A stretch of DNA of 64,000 nt, from assembly GCA_032622095.1 (NCBI GenBank), contig CP136061.1:266297551-266361550 (forward strand). Reading direction: 5' to 3'. A model generated the notes under the pieces. That model did not search any database, had not been told where the DNA came from, and saw only the letters and a program-made list of their open reading frames with translations. Of the stretch, positions 24,971 through 36,223 are shown piece after piece; the stretch's first letter is position 1; every line of letters starts with the position of its first letter. The position numbers were made by a program, and so were the translations under genes. This DNA comes from Siphonodentalium dalli. Taxonomy: Eukaryota; Mollusca; Scaphopoda; Gadilida; Siphonodentaliidae.

Positions 24971-26226
24971 TATAGTGATCGTCGTCGCAAATACATGACT
25001 AGTCCATATACATGTATTTTAATAGTTTTGTTTGATGAACTTCTGAAATACGAAGTATTTTCTTTCTATTGTTGCGTCTGTGATTAGAACTACTTAATAC
25101 ATGCACAACGAATGATTCCACAATTGATTTTACAAGATACATTATATGAAGGTTATATTGAGGCAAATGTCAGATGTATAATCACTTGTCGAATTACATA
25201 ATAGCATGTATATATGAACCTATCTGCGGGACATAGCTCATTTTATAAAACACTAGTGACATCTGCGACAAATCGCTTGGAAAATATCCAGGCAAATGTG
25301 TGAGTGTGTGTATGTGTGTGTGAATGTAGCCAACTGTCAACGGGGATTTTCATTGTGAAAAACTTGTGGAACCCGAACAATCTCTACCAGAGCGCACAAG
25401 GCATACTTCCTTTCTGACCGTCGCCGGATTGGTACCAGTCTGTGATTTCTATATTTAGCGTGGGATTTTCCAGCCAAAATGGCGAAACCGATTGCCTCAA
25501 AGTCAAATTTCCTATGTGGGTTGAGAATAATTCCCGCACTAAAACTGAATGACAGATTGGAGAATCAAAGCAGTTTTGTTGACGATTTTAGTAAGCTACT
25601 CAGTGAGCTACTCGTCAAAATTGCAGCAAATTTGAACTTTTGTATTTGACTTGCCATGCGTCACATGTGTGTCGTCTACTTAACAGTGTGATTTCGTTTT
25701 CCGATTATTTTATCAACGCAAATGTCTAAACTTTTTAGACACTATTTCGCAATATAGTTCTTTGGTTCTATTGGGACTTTCCAAACTTAAGGTACGAAAT
25801 GACACACATTTTGTCCGATATTTTGTGTGCTTAATAAGGGAAGAATGTAATGGTGCTATGTTGGCTTAGTATTTATCTTAATATCGCGGAAGTCCACCAA
25901 ATGTGGGTAAACTGTCGCCGGTAGCAGCGGACTTACCGATTCATCAAGGGAGGTAAACGCTGCATGAAGTTTGGAACCCGGAGTGATTCATGGCACGTTT
26001 GATGAATTTCATTTGCTTATGGGAAAATTACTCAGTATCCGAATTCAGAGGGCGCGGAGCCGAAACCGGTGACAAAATATCGATATTTGCTATGTTTCAT
26101 AGGGTACCCTACCGAAAAATTGACATGTTTTCAGTGGTTGACTGGCAATAGACAACTGGCTAACCGAGCACCAAAATGGGAATCAATGAAACATCTGCTC
26201 TCATTTATGGGACAAATCTTGACACA
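24971..26226. other. Intron 2 segment without recognised features
   Basis: No gene, repeat array or transposon family recognised. Confidence 0.5.
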
Positions 26227-28727
26227 TGGGTCCGAATCGGCATCTCCAGTTTAGACCTAGTTTAAACTACCAGTTTAAACTGGGTTTTAGTAGTAACACC
26301 ATGTTTTTCTCCACCGCTGGGACGACATATATTTGGTCGATTGCGTCACCTGTGGGCCACACTTGTCCAATTGCAAGGGTAGGAGGCGTGGTCTGTCTGT
26401 TTATTATCTTTACTTGTCAATGCATGCATTGTCCGGTCACGCGACCTGTTGTCGCTATATAATCTTCTAATCAGGCGAATAACCCGTGCGCTTTGAGAAA
26501 TAACGACGAATGCACGGTCTGTTGTTTTGCGGTTAGATATATATCTAATATCATGGACGAACAAGACTTTCGGAACTCAAAAATATCTCTTGAGGGCATG
26601 GGTGGGGGCCCGCCACAAATACCCCATAGAAACGCCACCATCCCTCCCCCGGGGGTACCATCCGGTCGGGTGAAAATGGGGTATGGACCATTTTCGAGAA
26701 CGGGAAGGATTTCGGCGAATTTGACGCCAAAAATACCCGATAGAAACATCACCCCTCACCCCGGGAGAACTGGGGTATGGACCATTTTCGAGAACGGTAA
26801 GGATTTAGGCTAATTGATTTGGCAGCAGGAGTGGCTGGCCCGATCAAAATACACCATAGAACCCGCCACCACCCACCCCTCACCTGGGGGGGGGGGTGCC
26901 ACAGAGGAGGTGGACATGGGGTACGCCCAAATACCGAATAGAAACACCCCAGCACTCACCCCCGGGGAAAGCTACCTCAAATAACCCCCGTAAACACCCC
27001 ACCCCTCACATCCGGACGATGTTCGAGAACGATAATGATTTCGGCCAATTTGACGACAGGGGTATGTGGTCCGCTCCAAATATCCCCTAGAAACACGCTA
27101 CTCTCATCCCTGGAGGGTACCACCCTGATGGGTGAAAATGGGGTATGGAGCATTTTATTCCTTATTCGCAAAAAAACATGCCTCTGTCGGTCAACATTAC
27201 GGCATGTGTAGGTGGCCCGCCCCAAATACCCCATAGAAACAGCACACCCTCACCGGGTGTCGGAAAGCCGTATGGACCGTTATCAAACCGGTAAGGATTT
27301 CGGCCAATATGACGGCATTGGTGGGCGGTCCGCCCTCAAATATAGTCCATAGAAACACCCCCACCCTCACCGCGGGTGGTTCTACCCGAGCGGGTGAAAA
27401 TCGGGTATGGACCCGGGGTGCGGGTTGGGGTGTTTCTAGGGGGGATTTTGGGTGTGACACCCACCGTTCTCGAAAATGGTCAATACCCAATTTCACCCAT
27501 CGGGGTGGTACCCCCGGGTGAGGGTGCTTCTAGGGGGTAGTTGGAGCGGGATACCCACTCATGACGTCAAATTGACCGAAATCCTTACCGTTCTCGAAAA
27601 TGGTCCATACCCCATTTTCACCTCATGGGGTGGTTCCCCCAGGGTTGAGGGGTGGGCTGTTTTCTATGGGACATTTGAGCGGGCCATCCATCCATGCCGT
27701 CAAATCGGCCATAAATCCTTACCGGCTCGAAAATGGACCATATATATCCCATGTCTACCCCCAGGATGTGAGGGGTGGGGTGTTTCTATGGGTTATTTGG
27801 GGCGGGCCACACACCCATACCATCAAATTGGCCGAAATCCTTACAGTTCTCCAAAATGGTCCATACTCCATTCCCCCTCAGGGTGGTCGTTACCCTCCCC
27901 GGGTGAGGGCTGGGGTGTCTCTGGTGGGTATTTAAGCGGGCCACCAACCCATGCGTCAAATTGACCGAAAGAGACCTTTTTGTGAATAGGGAATCAGTTT
28001 CAAAAGTTATGTTCGTGTCTAACGTGTCAAACTGATCAGTCCGATCCACCCATGCTCTCAGTCGCCAAAGCGACATCCGAACGAGCGAATTGCAAACAAA
28101 CATATATTGCAAACAAATCATCCATCACACTGGCACATATTTTGTTAGAATTTATCTCATAAGTACCGACATCGCCTCCCCGAATTCCACTAAGACTCTC
28201 CTGCATGTACATTGAGTGACAAACGCCCAAGCATAAACGCCTCCCCCAATTCAAAATAAACACTCCCACATACGCGAAGAAACAACATCAATACTGGGCG
28301 AAAAAACTCGACCGAATAATTAAACCCACAAAACTAGATTTTAGTAAAACCTGGGGTAGGGTGGTTTAACTTTGATGTATATTTAATGGTATAATTTCGA
28401 GACGAGAAGTATGGTACGTATAAATCATATTTACAGAAGCTTATACTGATGATTATATAGCCAATTCACCACAAACAATTAGTAATATTACCATAACTTT
28501 ATCACGTCAATAAAACCTAGTTTCAATTGAGATCGAATTCCACAAACTTAAACTGAGTTTGTAACAAAACTGGGTTTAAATACACTAAAACCCAGTTTTA
28601 CTCCCATAAAACCTAGTTTAACTGCAGTAAACCAAGTTTAAATCCTACGTAAACCTAGTTTAAACTGGAGTTAAACCTGGTCTAGAATAAAACCTAGTCT
28701 AAACCAGAGATGCCGATTCGGACCATG
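26227..28727. mobile_element. 2.5-kb inverted-repeat element with a minisatellite that flips orientation
   Basis: Both ends carry TCCGAATCGGCATCTC in inverted orientation (left 26230, right ending about 28724), followed inward by GTTTAGACCTAGTTTAAAC-like repeats (26246-26290; many copies at 28500-28700). The interior is a minisatellite of about 135 bp. It reads as GGTATGGACCATTTTCGAG then AAGGATTTCGGCCAA from about 26660 to 27420, and as the reverse complement from about 27465 to 27970. No transposase was seen; many long open frames here translate the repeats. Confidence 0.75.
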
Positions 28728-28987
28728 GGGTCTATTCATATTGTACACGCACTGGCGATTAATCGCCGCGTTTTTTTGAGGTGCGAGTTAACATAACGCA
28801 GAGCTATTCGTGCCCAATTACCTTCATCAATCAACCACGTCCTATTTGTGACCAATCATTTTCTGCAATCAACCCCGTCCTCAAGATAGCCGTTACATGA
28901 AATGGCATGGTTAACTAGACCAGCATATACTGCCCGGGTACAGTCATTCGCATAATTGATAGCCGACAAAATTATAAATGGAGTACA

Positions 28988-29119
28988 GGGGGGGGGGGGC
29001 AAAAAAAACTGCAGACACAGGGTGGAAAAAACTGTTTTCTTCGGTTTGGGTACACCCCCCCCCCCAAACAGCAAAAACTGCAGTTTTTTTCCACTGACCA
29101 TTTGCCCCCCCCCCCCCCC
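28988..29119. repeat. Homopolymer G and C runs flanking AAAACTGCAG repeats
   Basis: G12 at 28988-28999, C11 at 29055-29065 and C15 at 29105-29119, separated by copies of AAAACTGCAG and its surroundings. It could form strong secondary structure. Confidence 0.95.
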
Positions 29120-29345
29120 AGAAAAATCAAATCTACCCCAACCGGACAACAACTCGGTTTGACCGGAAACCGAAAAAAACACCGGAGCATACAATTCACG
29201 AGAAGGTGCTTGGTAACTTAGTTTAGATTATTATGACTAAAATGGTCATTGTCTACCAGTAGAACGCAGATTTGTACCTCGTGATGTCATGACATGTACA
29301 AACATGTATATTGGTGATCGCAACGCTTTGTATGCACTTTAAAAA

Positions 29346-29675
29346 ATGACAACTAGTCATTACCTCGACTTTGAAAAAGATGCAAATGAGATGAGTGAGA
29401 TACCAGCATATAACTGTTTTCTGATACCATTGGAGGAGAAATTGTTTAATACATGGGATAGTTCTGCAGTAAAAATTTGCCAGATAAGCGATCGCAGGGT
29501 AGAATTCTGCATTCGACTGGTAGACACTGACATAGTCGGCATTATTAAGAGGGTTAATGGGGTCAATATCACATGTAAACCAAGACAGTGGTTATCCAAA
29601 ATTGTTTTAGGTGGATTGTACTACTCATGTATATATGATTTGGATATTAAGGTTAATCCATATTCTATAAAATGA
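29346..29675 (+). other. Unassigned open frame of 109 codons
   Basis: ATG-initiated and uninterrupted, encoding an acidic N-terminal half with no signal peptide or recognised domain. It lies in intron 2 of the fibrinogen-domain gene and immediately precedes a repeated block starting near 29676. It may be chance or a remnant of a mobile element. Confidence 0.15.
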
Positions 29676-29724
29676 GAGAAAGGTAGACATGGTCCGAAAT
29701 CCAAGTTACTTCTGAATATGATAA

Positions 29725-29769
29725 CAAAGCTAGCGCTTTCGGCAGTGTTCTGCTTCTTCAGGCTTCACA
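29725..29769 (-). ncRNA. Hammerhead-ribozyme-like motif, type I layout
   Basis: Read on the minus strand, CTGAAGA (29761-29755, fits CUGANGA) is followed by a small stem II (GCAG/CTGC) and GAAA (29740-29737). A minimal stem III of AGCGCT contains U16.1 (29732), with A17 (29731) at the expected cleavage position. GCTTTG then pairs with the TGAAGC that precedes the core, forming stem I. An A-C mismatch sits at the base of stem II. Activity is not shown. Confidence 0.55.
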
Positions 29770-30309
29770 TATTCGTAACTGTCTTAGTTTCAACTGTTTT
29801 CACAAATTGACATCTTGTTTCCGATGATTTTTTACGAGATTTTTAGACTTCAAGTTGAAGAACACAAGACATGTCTGTATTGAAGATAACTTTCAGTCCA
29901 TTGTGACGTCATTTCCTTAACTTCAACTGACGTTGGTGTGGTCAGTAGTATGTGAATGACAAAATTAATGGCGAATAGCTTAATCTCTTCGTAAAGTTCC
30001 TGTCCCGTGTTTTGTAGACTTCAAGTTGAAGAACACAAGACATGTCTTTGTTGAAGATAACTTTCAGTCCATTGTGACGTCATTTCCTTAATTTCAACTA
30101 ACCATAGTGCGGTCAGTAGTATTAAAGGCGAAAGGCTTAATCTCTTCGTAGAATTCCTGTCCCGTATTTTTCGTATGAGTCCGTTCCATGCCTGCCATAC
30201 ACACAAATGATAAATACTGAACATTAATAGAAACGTGTGTGCAGTTGGAATATATAGAACAAGAAAGGTAGACATGGTCCGAAATCCAAGTTACTTCTGA
30301 ATATGATAA

Positions 30310-30354
30310 CAAAGCTGGCGCTTTCGGCAGTGTTCTGCTTCTTCAGGCTTCACA
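30310..30354 (-). ncRNA. Second hammerhead-like motif, probably inactive
   Basis: Copy of the motif at 29725-29769. The base at the U16.1 position is changed to C (30317 is G on the plus strand), and this position is nearly invariant in active hammerheads. Confidence 0.5.
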
Positions 30355-30939
30355 TATTCGTAACAGTCTTAGTTTCAACTGTTTTCACAAATTGATATCT
30401 TGTTTCCGATGATTTTTTACGAGAATTGTAGACTTCAAGTTGAAGAACACAAGACATGTCTTTATTGAAGATAACTTTCAGTCCATTGTGACGTCATTTC
30501 CTTAACTTCAACTGACCTCAGTGCGGTCAGTGGTATGAGTGGTATGTGAATGACAAAATTAATGGCGAATAGCTTAATCTCTTCGTAATGGACTGAAAGT
30601 TATCTTCAACAAAGACATGTCTTGTGTTCTTCAACTTGAAGTCTACAAAACACGGGACAGGAACTTTACGAAGAGATTACATCCATTATCAACTAACATT
30701 AACATCCACAACAGTTTATTAGATTTGGAAACAACATGTTTATCGACGCGCGCTGATAAATAATCCCGATCCAAGTGCTCCCATTATCAACGATCATTTG
30801 ACTTGTGCGGTAGGGATATATGCAACACCACACAACATTCAATTAATCTTTGATTGAATAGTAATTGATACGTGATCATCATATTGAAAGTGGCTCAATT
30901 ATGTTTGCCTCGACGTGTGAATCGGTTCATAAATATGTC

Positions 30940-31031
30940 ATAACCCGCTTCGGTATCTGTACAAGAAATACAGACCGCGGCGCTAACGCGCATAGGTCTA
31001 TATTTCTTGTACAGATACACAAGCGGGTTAT
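30940..31031. repeat. Hairpin with 31-bp arms in intron 2
   Basis: Left arm 30940-30970 and right arm 31001-31031 are complementary at 29 of 31 positions, sharing ATCTGTACAAGAAATA. The loop is a GC-rich 30 bp. It lies about 180 bp upstream of the fibrinogen exon. Confidence 0.88.
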
Positions 31032-31214
31032 AACCTATACGTATGAATCATGTTTTGTGATGCCATTTGGATATACAATTTATGAGAATATGTGTAACAC
31101 TTTGAGAGCAAGAGTATTCTCTATTCCAACCAACTATCCACAGAGGGTTTCACATCACTTTAACCTGAGCAACGCCGGGTAATCATGCTAGTATATATAT
31201 ACATTATTCTGCAG

Positions 31215-31879
31215 ATTGCACTGAGATCAGCAATAGTTGGGTGTATTCAGGATATGGATATGGGTTCAAAACCATACAGCCCGCCGCTTCTGCCGCGCCA
31301 TTCGATGTGTTCTGCATGCTAAAGTACGGTGGCTGGACATTTCTGGAGCTTCGGCGATACAATACAAATCCACCTGTGAACTTCAACAGATCTTGGGCCG
31401 AGTACAAAGATGGGTTTGGGGACATGCGCGCAGCGTGGCCGGGGGACTTCTTCATTGGCCTTCAGAAAATGTCAGACATAACAGCAAGAGGACCATATAT
31501 GTTAAACGTCCTCGGATCTTTGATCAACCATCAGCGATATTACAAGAATTTCCGCATCGAAAATGAAGAGAAAGGATTCGCAATACACTACGGAGACTCG
31601 TATCCACATTCAACTCTCCAACTGGCCAATGGATTTGATGATGGAACACACCTCTCTCCCGGAAGTATCAACGGCTCCCGCTTTTGCGCATACGACAACG
31701 ACTGTGGAGGGTGTGCCATGATGACGGGATCTGGATGGTGGTTCGGAGAGAACTGTACGGGAGTGAATCTGCATACGCCATATATCTTTGGATCGCATGT
31801 GGCCGAATGGCCAGACTACAATACCCCAAATACCATATACAAACTGATGCAAATGAGATTCTCTGTGAGGTTCGGATAG
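31215..31879 (+). CDS. Exon 3 (last coding) of the PAN-EGF-fibrinogen gene: fibrinogen-related domain
   Basis: The acceptor ATTATTCTGCAG precedes 31215. The first two bases complete a split Asp codon with the last base of exon 2, giving DCTE at residue 145. The domain runs to residue 365 and a TAG stop, about the full length of a fibrinogen C-terminal domain. Landmarks in order are FDVFC, GGWTFLELRR, an aromatic-rich FNRSWAEYKDGFG, FFIGLQKM, FCAYDNDCGGC, GWWFGENC and a C-terminal MRFSVRF. The calcium-site region keeps a D-N-D core with extra cysteines. FReD domains bind acetylated sugars or proteins extracellularly, so this is probably a secreted lectin. No AATAAA was found within the next 400 bp. 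Confidence 0.92.
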
Positions 31880-32323
31880 TATATGGCACTGCTCCACTCC
31901 ACCCAACCAGGGACGTGGATGAAGGTCTTTGTTTGGGATGTCCGATTTGGGATTTATAACTGCACCAGCGTTGGTTATTCAAAGTTCTATACATCTGGAA
32001 AACTTCTCTTAAGTCAGCCTCCTTGAGTTGCATTTCCAACCTAACACCCCGTTATAGATAGACAGTTCCCAACTGATCGCCATTTCAGTCTACCATTCTG
32101 ACTGCACGTTGCAAAATATTCAACTGAGAGTTTTAAAACGACACAATCGACACTACATATTGGTTATAAACTTTATTAGAGCTATCGACAGTGATGTCAG
32201 TTAAGTAGTCTGGATCACAACCGTGGATATTGTTCATGAAAATACAAGATTCAATACAGTCATCTATGGACACGATGTATTGATACATTTTATTCCAATA
32301 GTATAACTTATAACTATGTTACA

Positions 32324-32548
32324 GTGACCGAACAAAAGATTCTACCAAAGACACATGGTACCTCAATCATCAGTATGGATGAAGCATCCAAGTATAACCT
32401 ACCCACACCAATAGACATTCGACCACTTGTAGACGTGTTTACCCCGTTTGATACTGGATTTGATGGAGCACAAATACCGCAGGGAACATCTCACCAAACA
32501 GTATCTTCACCATCGGTTTCTGCCCCTAGAATAGGATTAATATGCTAA
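32324..32548 (+). CDS. Possible orphan terminal exon or element remnant
   Basis: Seventy-four codons follow a plausible acceptor (CTATGTTACAG) and end in TAA. The composition looks like disordered protein (many T, P, S, I). It could be an extra 3' exon of the neighbouring gene, an exon of another gene, or a 5' piece of the LINE that begins about 90 bp downstream. No domain is recognised. Confidence 0.2.
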   Translation: MTEQKILPKTHGTSIISMDEASKYNLPTPIDIRPLVDVFTPFDTGFDGAQIPQGTSHQTVSSPSVSAPRIGLIC

Positions 32549-32639
32549 AGTGTCTTTTAAAAAAACGCTGTTTCCATGGCAACCACTTTCAAACTTTACA
32601 GCAGGTGGAACTTTACAGCAGGTGGAACATGAAGATACT

Positions 32640-35600
32640 TTCTTCTGATATTGATATTCCGGGCTATGAATGTTTAAATCTGAGTCGCAAGCAGGGTAGA
32701 ATTAAAAAGGCGGAATAGCCTTTTATTTCCGGTCGAAGTATAAACCTTTTCTGAAGAATCACAATTTTATCAATGAGGTAGCTCTCTCAGTCGAGTTTAG
32801 CGGAGAAATAATTAATTTATCTTGCAATGTTATATTTGTATCGGAATATGTTCCGCCTAGTAACTCAATCTTCTGGAAAGCGAAAAATGGAGACGAAGAT
32901 ATCTTTGGTAACATCGAACATGCTTTATCAAAATTTACAAACAGTGAACTCGTCATTCTTGGTGGAGATTTAAATGCACGCACTTCAGACTTGCCGGATC
33001 ATGTTATATCTGACACGGACCAACATATGCCGTTGCCCGTCGATTATGTAATGGACACGTGTGAGTCGCGCACGAGTATGGATAAGCAGACGAATTCATT
33101 TGGCAGACGTTTATTAGCAACGTGCCAGGGTGCTGGTCTCCGTATAGCTAATGGTAGGACTACCGGTGATCGTTTGGGCCATTTTACAAGCTACCAGTAC
33201 AACGGTGCCAGTGTGGTTGATTACATAATTATCAGTGATTGTTTTCTAAAGTCGGTTGATTATTTTTGCGTCAAATTACCCACGGAATTTTCTGACCATT
33301 GTCAATTGGTTCTACATCTAAAACACCCAAGCAAACGGTGTTCAAAGCTATCTACGAAATATCAATATACACAGCCACAACTCCGCTTAAAATGGACTGA
33401 ATTAAGTCGGCAGAAAGTATACGACATAACGCAAAAACAAGTCAATACACGAGCGACAGATAGACTTTAACAGTTATCAGTACTCGCGAGATCAACAAGG
33501 AACAACACTTGCTACAGTGGATTTCATGCAATTAATACATGACATAAACGTTCATGCATGCGCTCGAAAATCACTCAAACGAAAAACTACTCCCAGAAAA
33601 CGACCATGGTTTGACGGTAGATGTAAAGATTTGAAACGCGATCTAGCAAAAATAATTATCGATATGAGAAATAATCCCTTTGACGGGAAACTCCGGATAA
33701 AATTACACGTAAATAGAAAGGCATACAAACGCGAGTTGAAGAAGAAAAAGCGCGATTTTTATGAATGCTTATATGATAGCTTAGATACCCTAGAAATAGA
33801 TAATCCCAAGAAATATTGGGAAATAATATCACAATTGCGAAAAAATAAAGTCACCTAAAATGACTTAGACGCTGATAGGTCAGTTGAATTTTTCAGGTCA
33901 CTTTTTTGTACAGGTTCACCTAATATTTACATTGACGAAAACATGAACTCCTCGGGCATCTCGCCTGCTGTGAAAATGACTGATGAAGTTATCACGGTAG
34001 AGGAAATTCTGTCCGCCACTAGAGAATTGAAATCGAATAAATCAGTGGGACCAGACCAGGTATCGAATGAGCTTTTGAAGGTGGTTGTTCCTCTAATGAG
34101 TGATGGCTTTGCCAAAATATTTAACATAATTCTTCACACAGGGAACTACCCAACTGCATGGAGCGAGTCAATTCTCAGCTTAATCCACAAAAAAGGTGAC
34201 AAGGGTGATTCGAATAACTACCGCGCTATAGCATTAAGCTCCACAATTGGGAAACTGTTTAATAAAATTATAAACCGTAGATTAACAGATTTTCTTGTAC
34301 AAAATAAAATTATTAGTGAAAATCAATTCGGATTTTCTAAAGGAAAGAGTACAATTGATAGCGCGTTTGTGCTGCATGCCATAGTTCAACGATATAAGTC
34401 ACTGAAGCGACCGCTGTATGCTGCCTTTATAGACTTCCGAAAGGCATTTGATACCGTGAATAGGCAACTGCTCTTCGATAAAATGCAACACATCGGAGTA
34501 GAGGGCCAATCACTGCGTATAATCCGTTCACTATATTCTTCAAGTTGTTACACAACTAAGACAAATAGAGGACTTGGACCTGCTTGCTTATCGACCATTG
34601 GGGTCAGGCAAGGATAAATATTATCACCGAATTTATTCAAAATATTTATCGATGACATTAGGAATATATTTGACGAATCGTGTGATCCAGTGACGATCGG
34701 GGATAGTCAGTGCAATCATATTCTTTTCGCTGACAACCTCGTTCTATTGTCTGATAGTTCCACGGGACTCCAAAACTGTCTAAACAAACTTAAACTCTAC
34801 ACTGATGCGAATGAACTCAAAGTTAACGAGGAAAAAACTAAATGCATGATTTTTCGGGCGAGACAATCGACAATAATTCCATCCTTTCATATCTCTGAGA
34901 TCAAACTCGAAAATGTCAGGGAATATACATACCTTGGTATAACCTTTTCTAGTAATGGCAAGTTCACAAAAGCTATCACAAATTTAAGCGCTAAAGGGCT
35001 CAAAGCGATGTACTCACTATTCAATGCGTGTAACCATACATCACCTCTCCCATTGTTAACTTCACTCAAACTGTTCCATAAACTGATCAAACCAATAATT
35101 ATGTATGGCAGTGAACTGTGGGGTGTCGAGATAACATCTAAAAATCACGATCTCCTAGCCTGTGAATCAGTTCATATTAAATTTTGCAAACGTTTATTAG
35201 GTTCTAGAAAATATGCATCAAATAATGCTGTCCGTGCAGAACTAGGTAGCTATCCTCTGTATATAGATGCAGCTTGCAGAATGTCGAATTATGCTATCAG
35301 TGTCACCTCGCGTTCGGACTGCGAACTTCAACGAAATGCGGTTAAAGAACAACGGAAGGTATTATCTTCAAAATCAATTTTCAAATCAGTCGAATCTCTA
35401 GGGTTAACATTACCAGAGACTGATCACGCCACCGACATGATAACGAAAAATTTCCGAAAATCTTTACAAAATAGCTATAACGAGTACTTCCAAGCTAGCC
35501 TGAGTGACGACTGCTCAAAATCAGGCAGCAACAAACTCAGAACATATCGGCTTTACAAGAAAGAGTATAGGCTTGAGCCCTATCTTCTGAACGCGAAATC

Positions 35601-36085
35601 ATTGGAAGACAGAATAGCTTTCACCAGATTCAGAATCAGTAACCATGTACTTGCTATAGAAAAGGGGCGTCATTTACAGCCCCCAGTAAAATTAGAAAAT
35701 AGAAAGTGTGTGTTTTGCTGCGATGATGTCGTCGAAGATGAAATACATTTCCTTATGGAATGCACTGCATATTCACAACTACGAAGAGAGCTTCTCGAAT
35801 CAATGGTTAACCATAATCCGAATTTTCATCGCATTAACGCCAACGATCAATTTACTACTATATTGACAAATGACTGTCCCACTCTAACACGAATAATATG
35901 TAAACTGATCCGTCGCTTCTTCGATACTCGCGCTGAGCAAATAACAGTTAGGAAACCATAAATATGATACATGATCCTGAGACTCCTTGTATATTTTATT
36001 ATCACATGTTTTGTATACTATTATCCATTGTATTAGCAAACTGTCCTCGTGTGGATGTTTTTTGCCAATAAATCATTATCTATGA
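32640..36085 (+). pseudogene. Decayed non-LTR retrotransposon (LINE): APE endonuclease, reverse transcriptase and C-terminal zinc finger
   Basis: The endonuclease part (about 32640-33470) shows LGGDLNAR, SVVDYIII and the catalytic SDH of FSDHC. A linker at 33517-33858 leads to reverse transcriptase from 33943, with FIDFRKAFD and GVRQG followed by a stop (34615-34617). The frame resumes in LSPNLF. The usual FADD catalytic box is FADN at about 34724. A C-terminal finger CVFCCDD...HFLMEC lies near 35707-35764. Frame breaks also occur around 32700-32760, 33470-33517 and 33858. Order and motifs place it in the broad APE-LINE group (CR1/jockey/RTE-X-like); the clade is uncertain. It is 5'-truncated and ends near an AATAAA at 36067. 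It cannot be active. Confidence 0.9.
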
Positions 36086-36107
36086 TATATAATTTGTCCG
36101 TGTCTGT

Positions 36108-36167
36108 GTTGGAATTGGAATGTATTATGACCCAACCAACTCAGGTTTCATCAATAATTTATAACAA
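36108..36167. repeat. Satellite fragment, left of the first Helitron-like insertion
   Basis: GGAATTGGAATGTATTATGA through ATTTATAACAA matches the satellite at about 44080-44131. It continues at 37283 after the insertion. Confidence 0.85.
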
Positions 36168-36189
36168 TCTCATATATATTTTGAAGACC

Positions 36190-36223
<34 letters not shown>

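Larger units (their letters stand above)
29676..30680 (-). mobile_element. Tandem retroelement-like repeats carrying hammerhead-ribozyme-like motifs
   Basis: A block starting AGAAAGGTAGACATGGTCCG at about 29676 recurs from about 30261, an offset of 585 bp. It includes TTCAGGCTTCACATATTCG and TTCAAGTTGAAGAACACAAG. An inverted copy of part of the unit follows at about 30582-30680. On the minus strand each unit has a hammerhead-like core. Such motifs are known from Penelope-like elements and animal retrozymes, so this is probably a non-coding terminal remnant of one. Confidence 0.6.

Noticed and set aside
24581-25087. 168-codon frame taken as a complete gene
   Set aside because: Only 24638-24743 is exon-like. 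The rest crosses a splice donor into an inverted repeat in intron 2.
26493-27964. Open frames of 99-162 codons with many G, P, H and T residues
   Set aside because: They run through the roughly 135-bp minisatellite in both strands and change frame with unit indels.
31241-31879. Fibrinogen domain as a single-exon gene starting at 31241
   Set aside because: The conserved DCTE start lies upstream at the acceptor (31215) and its Asp codon is completed by exon 2, so this is an internal-to-terminal exon.
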